Positions 8,074 to 17,035 are shown, counted from the stretch's first letter. The stretch is DNA of 64,000 nucleotides from Faecalicatena contorta (GCF_039521745.1 NZ_BAAACT010000038.1), one strand, 5' to 3'. Program-made: numbers and translations. Notes: a model not told the origin generated them from the letters alone.

Positions 8074-9528
8074 TCAGCTTAACTTTTCAACTGCAATTCT
8101 AATTCGTCTGAGAGACTCTTCTTTTCCGATGATCTCCATGATCTCGGTGGCGCCCCCCGGTGTATTCTGCTTTCCTGAGACAGCGGTTCTCACCGGCCAC
8201 ATCACATAACCGTTCTTACAGCCTTTCTCTGCCACATAGCCCTTTAGCGTCTCAAACAGCGCATCATTACTGTAATCTTCCTGTTTTTCCAGCAGCGGAA
8301 GCAGCTCGGTAAGTACTTCCAGAGAGGACTCTTCATTCGTCTTCATCTTCTTATGCGTAAACATTGCTGTATCATAATCCGGAAGCTCTTCAAAAAAGTC
8401 TACCTGTTCACGGATATCCGGGAATATCTCGATCCTTGTCTTGATCAGTGATGCAATCTTCTTCAGATCGTAATCTTTTGTAATACATTCTCTGAGATAG
8501 GGTTCTGCCATCTCATAAAATGTATCAAAATCCATGGCTTTTAAATATTCTCCGTTCATCCATCTTAACTTTACCGGATCAAAAACCGCCGGTGATTTAT
8601 TCATCCTGCGGTAATCAAAAGCCTCCACCAGGCCTTCCAGGGAAAAAATCTCCTGTGTGTCGGCCGGACTCCAGCCCAGCAGCGCCACAAAGTTTACAAC
8701 GGCTTCTGACACGAAGCCCTGCTCGATCAGGTCTTCATAGGAAGAATGTCCGCAGCGTTTGCTCAGTTTCTTGTGGTTCTCATCGGTAATCAGCGGGCAG
8801 TGCACATAAACCGGTACATCCCATCCGAAAGCCTCATAAAGCCGGTTATATTTGGGAGCGGAGGAGAGGTATTCATTTCCCCTGACAACATGCGTAATTT
8901 CCATCAGATGATCATCAACAACGTTTGCAAAATTGTACGTTGGAAAACCATCAGATTTGATCAGAATCATATCGTCCAGTTCGTTATTCGGCACCGTAAT
9001 ATCCCCATATATCTCATCGTGAAAAGTCGTTGTCCCTTCGTTGGGTACATTCAGACGGATAACCCACGGCATGCCCGCAGCCATGTTTGCCTCTGCCTCC
9101 TCTTTGGAAAGTCCCAGACAGTGCTTGTCATATACGACAATGTCTGTTCCATCCTCCGACACGGATGTTTTGAGAGATTCCAGCCTTTCTTTATCGCAAA
9201 AGCAATAGTAAGCGTCCCCCTGCTCAACCAGCTGTTTTGCATACTTCAGGTACAGCCCGGAGGCATTCCTCTCGCTCTGCACATAAGGTCCGAATCCACC
9301 GTCCTTATCCGGCCCCTCGTCATGAATCAGGCCTGTTTTCTCCAGGGTGCGGTATATGATATCCAGAGCGCCTTCCACAAAGCGCTCCTGATCCGTATCC
9401 TCCACACGGAGAATAAAGTCGCCGCCTTCGTGTTTTGCGATCAAATAAGCATACAATGCTGTCCGCAGGTTTCCTACATGCATCCTGCCTGTCGGGCTGG
9501 GTGCAAATCTTGTTCTTACTTTACTCAT
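8074..9528 (-). CDS. gltX: Glutamyl-tRNA synthetase
   Basis: A 484-aa class I aminoacyl-tRNA synthetase that charges tRNA-Glu. FAPSPTGRMHVGN (8-20) holds the HIGH-type signature, and KKLSKRCG near residue 253 is the KMSKS-type loop. The block VIRLNVPNEG and YNFANVVDDHLMEITHVVRG are typical of bacterial GluRS. The start at MSKVRT is preferred to an ATG 7 codons upstream; it overlaps the end of the sirtuin gene by 8 bp, suggesting translational coupling. A hairpin CTGACG...CGTCAG (8051-8077) spans the stop codon but lacks a T-run. In many Firmicutes gltX neighbours cysS/cysE; here it is linked to a sirtuin and a helicase. Confidence 0.97.
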   Translation of the reverse strand: MSKVRTRFAPSPTGRMHVGNLRTALYAYLIAKHEGGDFILRVEDTDQERFVEGALDIIYRTLEKTGLIHDEGPDKDGGFGPYVQSERNASGLYLKYAKQLVEQGDAYYCFCDKERLESLKTSVSEDGTDIVVYDKHCLGLSKEEAEANMAAGMPWVIRLNVPNEGTTTFHDEIYGDITVPNNELDDMILIKSDGFPTYNFANVVDDHLMEITHVVRGNEYLSSAPKYNRLYEAFGWDVPVYVHCPLITDENHKKLSKRCGHSSYEDLIEQGFVSEAVVNFVALLGWSPADTQEIFSLEGLVEAFDYRRMNKSPAVFDPVKLRWMNGEYLKAMDFDTFYEMAEPYLRECITKDYDLKKIASLIKTRIEIFPDIREQVDFFEELPDYDTAMFTHKKMKTNEESSLEVLTELLPLLEKQEDYSNDALFETLKGYVAEKGCKNGYVMWPVRTAVSGKQNTPGGATEIMEIIGKEESLRRIRIAVEKLS

Positions 9529-10309
9529 GTTCTCTCTTCTCCAATTCATGTTCTTTATTCCATTTGTTCTGGTATGCTGTTACCAGTTTTTCAAGGGCAT
9601 CATCCACTCTGCTGTAGACCAGCACGTCTGCAAGCTTATCAGAATAATGCTCTTCGTTCGTAATCAGGATCAGCTTATCACCATTATAGTACTGGATCAA
9701 CTGATGACAGAGCGACGCATGGAGGCTTGTTCCAAGCACAAGCAGTACATCTGCTTTCTGGATCTCCTCCGCTGCTTTTGTAACAATCCCATTATCCACC
9801 ATCTCTCCATAAAGGCAGATCTTAGGGCGTATCGTGTTCTTGCAGTCCTCGCACAAGGGCACGCCTTTTGACTGTATAATGTACTCAATGGGATATTTTT
9901 TCCCGCAATGGGGACAGAAATTATCATAGATACTTCCATGAAGATTAATCACATTCCTGCATCCGGCTCTTTCAAGAAGTCCAAACAGCCTTTTTGTAAT
10001 CTCGCAGTGTACAAGGCCGTATTCCTCCATCTTTTGCAGATTTAAAAAGCCCTTTCCAGGCGCAATCGCTGCAGCTGCAAGCATCTCGGTTCTGTAAAAC
10101 TCAAAGAAAACTTCTTTCCTTGTCGCATAAAAAGCACTGCTCAAAATCTCCTCGGCAGAATACCCATACTTTTGTTCAATCTCGTAAGACTCTTCTCCAT
10201 CACGTACTCCGGGGTAACCATTCTCAAGAAACATCTCTTTTCCACTTATCGCTACGGTATACTTGCTTTCTTCCAGTAGTTGCAAAATGTTCTTACTACG
10301 CATATTCAT
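9521..10309 (-). CDS. Divergent Sir2-family protein
   Basis: A 262-aa sirtuin-fold protein. The zinc site is intact (Cys132, Cys135, Cys153, Cys156), as are the catalytic-type His124 in NLHGS, RPKICLYGE, LVLGTSL (190-196) and ITN near 217. However, the NAD-binding GAGxSxxSGIPDFR region reads ISGKEMFLENGYPGVRD (21-37), and TQNIDGLH reads TKRLFGLL (105-112), so the Gln, Asn, Asp and His of that motif are replaced. Deacetylase activity is therefore doubtful; NAD or ADP-ribose binding of another kind is possible. The start has AGGAAAGG upstream. Its end overlaps gltX by 8 bp, so it is the first gene of a sirtuin-gltX(-helicase) operon. Confidence 0.85.
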   Translation of the reverse strand: MNMRSKNILQLLEESKYTVAISGKEMFLENGYPGVRDGEESYEIEQKYGYSAEEILSSAFYATRKEVFFEFYRTEMLAAAAIAPGKGFLNLQKMEEYGLVHCEITKRLFGLLERAGCRNVINLHGSIYDNFCPHCGKKYPIEYIIQSKGVPLCEDCKNTIRPKICLYGEMVDNGIVTKAAEEIQKADVLLVLGTSLHASLCHQLIQYYNGDKLILITNEEHYSDKLADVLVYSRVDDALEKLVTAYQNKWNKEHELEKREHE

Positions 10310-10362
10310 CCCGCCCTTTCCTCTAGCATGAACAGTCTGTTGCAGGTTATGTTGTTAATTTC

Positions 10363-10391
10363 ATTATAAAACAAGTCCCTGTATTGTTCAA
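10363..10391 (-). promoter_or_regulatory. Promoter of sirtuin-gltX unit
   Basis: On the minus strand: TTGAAC (10391-10386), 17-bp spacer, TATAAT (10368-10363), about 54 bp upstream of the sirtuin start. Confidence 0.65.
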
Positions 10392-10419
10392 CAAACAAAA
10401 AAGGCGAATTTTGGTATTT

Positions 10420-10848
10420 TTATACTTTCTTAAACCGCACTTTAAACACGGTGTCCATGATAAAGATAGCAAGGGCTATGACACCGGCAATCTCAAGTGT
10501 CTGGATCAGATAATAACTGCTTTTTGCGCTGTCGTTGGCTATGATATAATACACAATCCGGTACATCCCCGCCCCGGGTACCGTCGGCAGGATTCCTGCA
10601 ATCAGGAAGATCGTAACCGGCGCCTTAAACACCCGTGCAAAGGTATGCGATGTAAGCGCAATCGCCAGCGCAGAAAAAAATGAGGACAGAACCACATCCG
10701 CCCCTCGCTGGATGCTGAACAGGTACACAAAACCTCCGATCGCCCCGGCGATTCCCGCATGGAGCAGATATCTGCGCGGCGTCTCCAGCAGTACGGCAAA
10801 GCCTGCCACAGCCACAAAGGAACCTATGACTCCAAATATCAGCTTCAT
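10420..10848 (-). CDS. Threonine/serine exporter, small subunit (ThrE_2)
   Basis: A 142-aa integral membrane protein of the DUF3815/ThrE_2 class, corresponding to the C-terminal membrane half of the amino-acid exporter ThrE. About four to five hydrophobic helices are visible, starting MKLIFGVIGSFVAVAGFAVL. The conserved block LIAGILPTVPGAGMYRIVYY (about 81-100) is typical. It works with the larger ThrE_1-type protein encoded just upstream; the ATGA overlap (10845-10848) of start and stop indicates coupled translation. Substrate (Thr/Ser) is taken from the family, not shown here. Confidence 0.92.
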   Translation of the reverse strand: MKLIFGVIGSFVAVAGFAVLLETPRRYLLHAGIAGAIGGFVYLFSIQRGADVVLSSFFSALAIALTSHTFARVFKAPVTIFLIAGILPTVPGAGMYRIVYYIIANDSAKSSYYLIQTLEIAGVIALAIFIMDTVFKVRFKKV

Positions 10849-11618
10849 AAATTGCCACCTCCCGGATACATCAGCCCCGTCAGAGCCATTGCCGCCCCTA
10901 CTCCCAGCGCTACAGCCGCTGCCTTGAGAAATGCCTCCAGTATCCTGGCTCCGCCGGAAATGTAATCCCCCTGCAGGGTATCCCTCACCGCATTTGTAAT
11001 CGCAACCCCAGGCACCATTGGCATAATCGCGCTGATAATGACAATATCCTCATCCAGCCCCGGGCAGAACCTTTTCAAAAGCGCAGCCGCAACAGCCAGT
11101 CCGAAGGAGGACAGCGTATCCAGTATAAAACCATTGATCTGCAGGCGTTTTCCCACAGTCACCACCAATGCAAGCACAGCACCCACGAACGCAGCAGCGG
11201 CAGTTTCCAGAATACCGCCCCCAAACAGCGGGGCAAATCCCGCGGGGACGAGCACCGTTGCCAGATTATAAATCCAGACAGGGTACTGCTTTCCACCGAT
11301 GCTCTTCAGCTCATTATAAGCCGTTTCCAGAGTCAGCTCTCCCGCACAGTATTTTCTTGATATTTCATTCACCCTCATAATCCGGTTCAGATTTGTACCC
11401 CGTTTCTGTACTCTTTTAATCACCGTAATCGGCTCCATATCCGGGTTGCCAATTGTGGCCACAATGCCGGTCATCATCACACTGGCCTCAACCGTCTCTG
11501 TATCAGCCGTGCGCAGAATATGGTTGATGGTATCCTCCACCCTGTACGTCTCCGCCCCGCTGCGCAGCATCATCTCGCCGGCCAGTACCGCCGTATTCAT
11601 CACAAGCTTATAATCCAT
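10845..11618 (-). CDS. Threonine/serine exporter, large subunit (ThrE_1)
   Basis: A 257-aa protein of the ThrE/DUF1212 family. The N-terminal soluble part has the family block LLAGEMMLRSGAETYRVEDT-like sequence (here AGEMMLRSGAETYRVEDT), then RVNEISRKY, followed by five or so membrane helices with SAIMPMVPGVAITNAVRDTL near the C-terminus. I start at MDYKLVM, which has GGCGGG upstream and matches the usual family N-terminus; a GTG 24 codons earlier (11,690) is an alternative. It forms a two-gene exporter with the overlapping ThrE_2 gene. Length is normal for the large half. Confidence 0.9.
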   Translation of the reverse strand: MDYKLVMNTAVLAGEMMLRSGAETYRVEDTINHILRTADTETVEASVMMTGIVATIGNPDMEPITVIKRVQKRGTNLNRIMRVNEISRKYCAGELTLETAYNELKSIGGKQYPVWIYNLATVLVPAGFAPLFGGGILETAAAAFVGAVLALVVTVGKRLQINGFILDTLSSFGLAVAAALLKRFCPGLDEDIVIISAIMPMVPGVAITNAVRDTLQGDYISGGARILEAFLKAAAVALGVGAAMALTGLMYPGGGNL

Positions 11619-11803
11619 CCATTTTCCCGCCTTTGTCCCGGGTGTGCCGGGCATACTGATTCTTGCTTCTCTGTCACATATAGTCTGCACAAATCCTTAC
11701 ACATTTTAACACATTTTTTGAATAAATACACCTTTTCCGCGGAAAATTTCAGGCGGTCCTAAACTGTTACCTGTTACGAAAAGTCCTCAGAGGAAATCTC
11801 TTT

Positions 11804-13069
11804 TTAACGTATTGTCACACCCAACTCTGCAAATACATTCTGGTAATGCTCCAGGTGCTCCCTTGGCGCCATAATCGTAATTCCATTTCCGCCATTCCCG
11901 CCAAACACATTGCTGCCCACTTCTACAGCACCACATTTCATCATATCTATCTTGGTCAGATTGGTGTTTAAAAACGAATAATCTTCCAGCCTTGTCACAT
12001 TAGACGGAAGCGCATATGTACCGATTCTTCCACGCGGGAATGCAAGAAGTGTTGTCATGCTGCTGTCAAACAGCATACCGTCCTGCCATGTATAATTTGC
12101 ATTGGGTTCCGTCAGCTGAATCCAGCCAAGGTCCGTCAGTTCACTCAGAACACCTGGTTCGATATTTACAATATTCGGGGGAATAAAAAGTTCATAGATC
12201 TCCGCGCCGACCCCTTCAAAGGTCCCCCTTGCAATTCCTGAACAGCCTTCTGCGGGAAGCACAAGACGGCCTTCCTTTACGATACCCGCAGAGGGATCGT
12301 AAGCACAGATCATACCATCCGCATTTACCGTAAAGCCTGCCGGCTGTTCAATCGCCGGTTCATCCGTACCGTTGTTTGGATCATCATTCTCTCCCGGAAT
12401 GTCGGGTGCTTCCACATCCGGAGTATCCGGAACGACCACATCCGGCGGAACTGCCGGGTCAACATCCACCGGTGGATTATCCGGAACAAGCGGCGTATCC
12501 GGCACAATTGGCAGATCGGGTACGATCGGATTATCCGGTGTGATGGGTGCATCCGGAACTGAGGGTTTATCATTGGCTGCAGGAATATCCGGAATCACCG
12601 GCGGGGTCACATTTCCTGTCGGTGATTCCGGGATATGCACTCCCGTGAAATTGAGATTTGGAACCTCTGTCTCTGATATTCCACCAATAGCCGGTATTTC
12701 TATGCCCATCAAAAAGAAGTCCGAAAGCAAGTCTGCCTGTTCCGCTTCCGGCTGCTCTGTCATCGACTTCACTCTTTTGTTTTCTTTCAACATTTTATTA
12801 ATATTTGTCTTTACCGGTATTCGATTCACCGCATTGCCGAAAATATCTAAGGCGCCGGCTCCCTCACTGTTTGTCCCATATGTCACCAGCTCTTTTCCAT
12901 AATATTTTCCGTAAATCATTCGATATGCGGCGTCCGACTCCGTAAATTCCAAAGCAGGGAGTTCACAGACAAGCCCTGCCGCCAGCATAATTATCATCAC
13001 TATCCCTATGATGCGCGATCCCCTTCTTCGCGCAACACCGCTCTCAAAAATTCTAATACAACATTCCAT
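11804..13069 (-). CDS. Pro-rich repeat and leucine-rich-repeat surface protein
   Basis: A 421-aa probable exported protein. The N-terminus has Arg-rich residues then the hydrophobic run IIGIVMIIMLAAGLVC, a signal peptide or anchor. A middle region (about 155-250) is a low-complexity Pro/Asp/Val array with units like PIVPDLP, PDTPLVPDNP and PDVEAPDIP, as in wall-spanning spacers. The C-terminal 150 residues resemble BspA-type leucine-rich repeats (IPPNIVNIEPGVLSELTDLG, LPSNVTRLEDYSF, MAPREHLEHYQNVF). I see no sortase signal. An ATG 33 codons upstream (13,168) is rejected as start because it lies within the terminator of the gene before. Role unknown; adhesion or display is an inference. Confidence 0.75.
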   Translation of the reverse strand: MECCIRIFESGVARRRGSRIIGIVMIIMLAAGLVCELPALEFTESDAAYRMIYGKYYGKELVTYGTNSEGAGALDIFGNAVNRIPVKTNINKMLKENKRVKSMTEQPEAEQADLLSDFFLMGIEIPAIGGISETEVPNLNFTGVHIPESPTGNVTPPVIPDIPAANDKPSVPDAPITPDNPIVPDLPIVPDTPLVPDNPPVDVDPAVPPDVVVPDTPDVEAPDIPGENDDPNNGTDEPAIEQPAGFTVNADGMICAYDPSAGIVKEGRLVLPAEGCSGIARGTFEGVGAEIYELFIPPNIVNIEPGVLSELTDLGWIQLTEPNANYTWQDGMLFDSSMTTLLAFPRGRIGTYALPSNVTRLEDYSFLNTNLTKIDMMKCGAVEVGSNVFGGNGGNGITIMAPREHLEHYQNVFAELGVTIR

Positions 13070-13135
13070 TTTCAGTTTACCTGCACCTTTCTTTCCATAC
13101 CACAAATAATACTCACACAAATATAAATTTAACAT

Positions 13136-13173
13136 AAGAAAAAGGAACGCCGCAATCTTTCGCAACATTCCTT
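13136..13173 (-). terminator. Terminator of lemA-DUF2207 operon
   Basis: A 12-bp stem (AAGGAATGTTGC / GCGGCGTTCCTT, with G-U pairs) followed by TTTTTCTT, beginning 16 nt after the DUF2207 stop codon on the minus strand. Confidence 0.75.
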
Positions 13174-13188
13174 TGCATTTTCTTAATA

Positions 13189-15159
13189 TTACCAGCTGCC
13201 TCCTCCTCCGCCGCCGAAACCGCCGCCGGAAAAACCGCCGCCGCCAAAGCCGCCGCCGCCAAAACTGCCTCCGGAACCTCCTGACTGCACTGGTCTGGAT
13301 ACGGTCAGCGTGGATGCAGTTTTATTCAGGCTGCTCATCATGAGTCTGTTAAACATATAGTAATCGAAAAAAGAATAGCTGTGATATGGAGAGAACCATT
13401 CAGGAGCCGGTACTGAGAGGCCTTTCAGTTTTTTAGCAAAAACGTCGGAAAGACCAAACACATAAGCATAAGGAATAATATGATAGAACCACTCAGGGTT
13501 CGTTTTTGCAAGTTCATTCATGCGCTCCAGTTCAGCCGTTTCTATAAAATCACGAAGCCCGGCAAGTCTTCCCATCCATTCAATACACTGGGATGTCCGT
13601 CTCTTCATAAATCCTGCCAGCCCGATCATCACTCCGGTGGCTGCCAGAACAGGAACCAGCACCCATATATAATTAAAGACTTCATATTGGAATACACGCA
13701 TAACATAACTGCCCGCATACACTGCGGTAGATAAAAAGCAGACCGCCAGTGTGCCTCCCGCCGTCAGTTTGCGGGATGTATCGGTTCTGGCATACCATGT
13801 ATCAATATCACTGCAGAAAACCAGTGTGCCAACCAGCAGCATAACCCACAGCAGCACCTGGACAAAGATCCTGCCGCCGCTTGTATAAGAATAGATACTT
13901 GTGAGCACCATAAACCAGGCCAAAGGCAGCGTACAGCATACAATTGCCGCTGTCCTGGCAATTTTAGATTCTCTGGTATATATCATATCCCGGCCCTGCT
14001 TTTGAAAATAATTCTTCAGCTGTTTTTTCGCCATCTCCAGCGTGCCTGAAAACTTATACTGGAGGTCACTGATTTTACGGATTTCTCTGTACTCAAACAG
14101 CTTATTAAAAATGCAGAACTGATAGCTGGGCGCTTCCTCAGGAAGTTCCTTCAGCTTGAACAGACTGAGCCCATGGTCCGGCATTTCTTTAATGCTCAGA
14201 AAGCCTTTGTCCGCCCAGTATATAATCAGGGAAAGCAAGTCTTTATCTTCTACACTGCCGTCAATAATATACCCCACGGCGGCACTGTCCAGATTATCCG
14301 GAGGCTGATACTGAATCGAAGGAATAATCGGTTCATCCCTTCCGAATCTCACAAAAAGAAAAACAATCAGCAGCAAAAGTATCACGGCCGGCAATAACAG
14401 CAGCCATGGCAGGAAAGTAAGCTGCCCGACACCTGTGAAATAACCAGCTTCCATGGGCGCAAAGAACGTAATTCCCTCCCCCAGTTTTAAATCTTTTTTC
14501 AAAATGCCCGTGACCGTATTTCCCTGCCAGGATAAATCCAGAATTGCTGCAGCGTTCTTATTCTCCCCATAGGTTCCGTAATAAAACTCCAGAATATCGT
14601 GAGGAAATTCTTTCGGAAATGTGATGGTAAATCTGCTTCCAGCAGGGATCCTGTTCTGCCACTGAGTCGGAAACACGTTATAATAGGCGTTCTGATACGC
14701 ATTCTCCTGGAAACGCGGTGTCACCGTATAGGAAAACCGGTATTCTTTCCGTCCGGTCAGATATGCATCCTCCGAACCAAAACGGATTACCTTAGATCCG
14801 CTTTCAGAATCAACTTCTGTTTCCTCCCGAGATTCCAGCCCTGTCAGCCGGGCATTATAAGGCACCCCCTGAAAGTTCCCGCCGTCTTTAGTATATACGG
14901 TTCCCTTCACCGGAATATAACGGTAGATGCCATGCCGGGGCGTCAGAAAGTCAACTCCGATCTGCTCTGTCACTTTATAGGACTGGTTCTCCCCCACCTC
15001 GATGTCTGTGTTAAAATATTGCGTAGTCATGTTCAGATCTTCTTTTCGTTCTACCTCAGGGTTTACAACTTTTTCCACAATCCCTGAACCAAACATAAAA
15101 AACACCCATACAACAGCCCATATAATGATAGCGGCGGTTCTTCCGCTAAATTTCTTCAT
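13189..15159 (-). CDS. DUF2207 domain membrane protein
   Basis: A 656-aa membrane protein of the DUF2207 family. N-terminal helix (about 8-25), an extracellular beta-rich region (30-240) with NTDIEVGENQSYKVTEQI and the block RHGIYRYIPV typical of the family, then transmembrane segments near 245-270, 400-445 and 480-520, and a cytoplasmic part. The C-terminal 30 residues are almost pure Gly/Ser/Phe (GGSFGGGGFGGGGFSGGG), as seen in many LemA-linked DUF2207 and TPM proteins. It follows lemA by 15 bp, a widely conserved pairing. Molecular function is not established. Confidence 0.93.
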   Translation of the reverse strand: MKKFSGRTAAIIIWAVVWVFFMFGSGIVEKVVNPEVERKEDLNMTTQYFNTDIEVGENQSYKVTEQIGVDFLTPRHGIYRYIPVKGTVYTKDGGNFQGVPYNARLTGLESREETEVDSESGSKVIRFGSEDAYLTGRKEYRFSYTVTPRFQENAYQNAYYNVFPTQWQNRIPAGSRFTITFPKEFPHDILEFYYGTYGENKNAAAILDLSWQGNTVTGILKKDLKLGEGITFFAPMEAGYFTGVGQLTFLPWLLLLPAVILLLLIVFLFVRFGRDEPIIPSIQYQPPDNLDSAAVGYIIDGSVEDKDLLSLIIYWADKGFLSIKEMPDHGLSLFKLKELPEEAPSYQFCIFNKLFEYREIRKISDLQYKFSGTLEMAKKQLKNYFQKQGRDMIYTRESKIARTAAIVCCTLPLAWFMVLTSIYSYTSGGRIFVQVLLWVMLLVGTLVFCSDIDTWYARTDTSRKLTAGGTLAVCFLSTAVYAGSYVMRVFQYEVFNYIWVLVPVLAATGVMIGLAGFMKRRTSQCIEWMGRLAGLRDFIETAELERMNELAKTNPEWFYHIIPYAYVFGLSDVFAKKLKGLSVPAPEWFSPYHSYSFFDYYMFNRLMMSSLNKTASTLTVSRPVQSGGSGGSFGGGGFGGGGFSGGGFGGGGGGSW

Positions 15160-15174
15160 ACTGGCATCCCCCTG

Positions 15175-15726
15175 CTAGAAAGTCACTTTCACATTCTCAC
15201 GCTCACCGCTGTCATTCACTTCATACAGAGGCTTTCTCTGAAACCCGAAGATACCGGCAATGATATTGCCCGGGAACATCTCTGTCTTCGTATTAAAACG
15301 ATTCACTACGCCATTATAATATCTTCTGGAACCGGCAATCTCCTCCTCAATCCGCTGCAGCTGGTCCTGAAGCTGCAGAAAGTTCTGATTTGCCTTCAGA
15401 TCAGGATATGCCTCAGATACTGCAAATAAAGACTTTAAAGTGCCGCTTAGAATGTTGTCGTTTGCAATCCGTTCCTCCGCCGTTGATGCATTCATCGCTG
15501 CATTACGCGCGGAAATCACTTTTTCCAGCGTCTGCGACTCATGCTTTGCGTATCCTTTTACCGTCTCCACATAGTTTGGAATCAGATCGTATCTTTTCTT
15601 CAAAGACACATCCATTGCAGAAAATGCTTCCTCTGTCTTGTTCCTCAGCTTAATAAACCCATTGTAAGAGCCTGCAAGCCAAATAATCAAAATCACAATA
15701 ATTGCTAATATAATCCATATTGCCAT
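15175..15726 (-). CDS. lemA: LemA family protein
   Basis: A 183-aa LemA-type protein: short N-terminus outside, one membrane helix (IWIILAIIVILIIWLAG, 3-19), then a long coiled helical domain. Family marks are YNGFIKLRNKTEEAFSAMDV, LKKRYDLIPNYVETVKGY, the SEAYPDLKANQNFLQLQDQL block and the C-terminal FNTKTEMFPGNIIAGIFGF. The AAAGGAGG ribosome binding site sets the start. It is the first gene of the lemA-DUF2207 pair; the family's biochemical role is unclear, though membrane and envelope functions have been suggested. Confidence 0.96.
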   Translation of the reverse strand: MAIWIILAIIVILIIWLAGSYNGFIKLRNKTEEAFSAMDVSLKKRYDLIPNYVETVKGYAKHESQTLEKVISARNAAMNASTAEERIANDNILSGTLKSLFAVSEAYPDLKANQNFLQLQDQLQRIEEEIAGSRRYYNGVVNRFNTKTEMFPGNIIAGIFGFQRKPLYEVNDSGERENVKVTF

Positions 15727-15837
15727 AAATACGGCCTCCTTTATTTATCCCTGAATTTACTATTTCCAATTATAAGACAGTTTCATACTTTCGTCTATAA
15801 AATTTCTAAAATTCAGTACTCTATTCCCGCATCCAGC

Positions 15838-15867
15838 GTAACAGTTCCGGCATGCCCGGACTGTTAC
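15838..15867. repeat. Small GTAAC/GTTAC hairpin (family 2-like)
   Basis: GTAACAGTTCCGG and CCGGACTGTTAC form a near-perfect stem around CATGC-type loop residues in the lemA upstream region. The same hairpin, slightly diverged, occurs at 32,626-32,655 and a related one at 26,201-26,234. Confidence 0.55.
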
Positions 15868-15921
15868 CATCCGGCCGCATCCTCTCCATACGGAATGTAA
15901 CCGGATAATCTCTCATGTACC

Positions 15922-16395
15922 TTACTGCCCATTCGTACAGTTCGCCGCGTCTATTGCAATAACAAGAAGCAGCCCCGTAAGTTCATCCGCCGGATTTGCA
16001 AAGTCGAGCACGTAGGTATCTCCCCAATGCATGAACTCCTTAGTGATATGCACCACCGGACCGCGGCCGTCGCAGACATCATATTCCCATCCGAGAAAAT
16101 CGCCTTCCACATGCCATTCCTTAAAATCCACTTCATATCTTGGGCGGAAAAATGTAAACTTTTTCTGGATTTCTCCCAGTACCATACCGTTCATTTCGAT
16201 TTCAAACTGCGGCATCAGAGTCATCAGCTTCTGACGAATGGCGCCGACTTCCCTCTGCCGCCAGTCATACACATGAATCTGATGGCCCAGCGTAAAAAAC
16301 TCAGCCTTCACAAAATATTTTGCCTCCCCGCCCTCATCATATACATCGTAAGAATCAGTCCAGGAAAACACCCTCTGTTTAATAAATAAACGCAT
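15922..16395 (-). CDS. LURP-one-related family protein
   Basis: A 157-aa protein of the LURP-one-related (tubby C-terminal-like, YxjI) family. It starts MRLFIKQRVFSWTDSYDVYD, then repeats of beta strands such as YFVKAEFFTLGHQIHVYD, ALR-like REVGAIRQKLMTLMPQFEIE and YDVCDGRGPVVHITKEFM, which is the usual 12-strand barrel layout. No signal peptide or membrane segment. Start chosen at 16,395 with GGAGAGCGG upstream; the longer frame to 16,626 runs into the repeat element E1 and is artefactual. Function unknown; lipid binding is proposed for related folds. Confidence 0.85.
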   Translation of the reverse strand: MRLFIKQRVFSWTDSYDVYDEGGEAKYFVKAEFFTLGHQIHVYDWRQREVGAIRQKLMTLMPQFEIEMNGMVLGEIQKKFTFFRPRYEVDFKEWHVEGDFLGWEYDVCDGRGPVVHITKEFMHWGDTYVLDFANPADELTGLLLVIAIDAANCTNGQ

Positions 16396-16509
16396 CTCCG
16401 CTCTCCTTCCAAATGTTAAATTAATAACACTTTCATCTATCATAACACAGACCACATAAAAAAACACCCCTTCAAAACTAAATGAACAAGCTTTAGCCTT
16501 GTGAATGGA

Positions 16510-17006
16510 TGGGGAGGCTTTCGCTGGTCCCTTCATATCGCTGATGCATCCAACCGGCAGGAAGGACTCGTACGCCGGGATGGCTCTCAGACCGTGGCAG
16601 CGTATTAATTCGCTGGGGGACAGCATAGCCCCAGAAAGAATTAATACGCTGCCACCGCTCGGAGCCCCGCTCAGTGGACGAGCTTTTCCTAACGGCCGGA
16701 TGTACCAGCTGAAAAACCGGGAAGCCTGCCCCAGGCCGGGAGCATCTATGCCATTTTAAAAGTCCTATAGTTTATGTTAGAGGCCCTTAAGGAAAAAACA
16801 TAGAAAATGGTGGGCAGAATTTGACGTCTCACGTCAAATTCTGAAGCGGCCTAAAACCCGAAATTATCAAATTTCGGGTTGCATGCCGCTGAACCGCCAT
16901 TTGCTATGTTTTTTCCTTTAGGGCCGCTTACGTAAACGGAGCGGATTTTTAAAATGGCATAGATGTGCCCGGCCTGGGGCAGGCTTCCCGGTTTTTCAGC
17001 GTCCCC
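16510..17006 (-). repeat. Structured palindromic element E1
   Basis: Read on the minus strand. GGGGAC (17,006-17,001) starts the element. Long arms follow: 16,947-17,000 pairs with 16,708-16,764 over about 54 bp. The core holds a TGAT-loop hairpin (16,855-16,880) and a second hairpin (16,815-16,843). After the far arm comes the AGCTGG..CATCC module, which here is itself duplicated head-to-head (16,540-16,611 against 16,638-16,709). E1 begins 30 nt after the purB stop codon on the same strand and fills the 640-bp gap. No protein-coding potential seen. Confidence 0.85.
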
Positions 17007-17035
17007 TTTGAGAAAATCCCCCGCCCATCTAAAAC

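Noticed and set aside
8051..8077. Hairpin at the gltX stop as terminator
   Set aside because: A good stem but no T-run follows, and the helicase gene 42 bp on is probably co-transcribed.
8746..9663. 305-codon plus-strand frame
   Set aside because: Antisense to gltX and the sirtuin gene, both certain; no domain seen.
12372..12902. 176-codon plus-strand frame rich in Gly, Ser and Thr
   Set aside because: It is the antisense shadow of the Pro-rich repeats of the surface protein gene.
15922..16626. Long version of the LURP-one-like gene
   Set aside because: The extra 77 codons run through the upstream region into E1; the ribosome binding site and family N-terminus support the start at 16,395.
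16396..17035. CRISPR array
   Set aside because: The repeats are inverted and form hairpins; there are no regularly spaced direct repeats here or elsewhere in the window.
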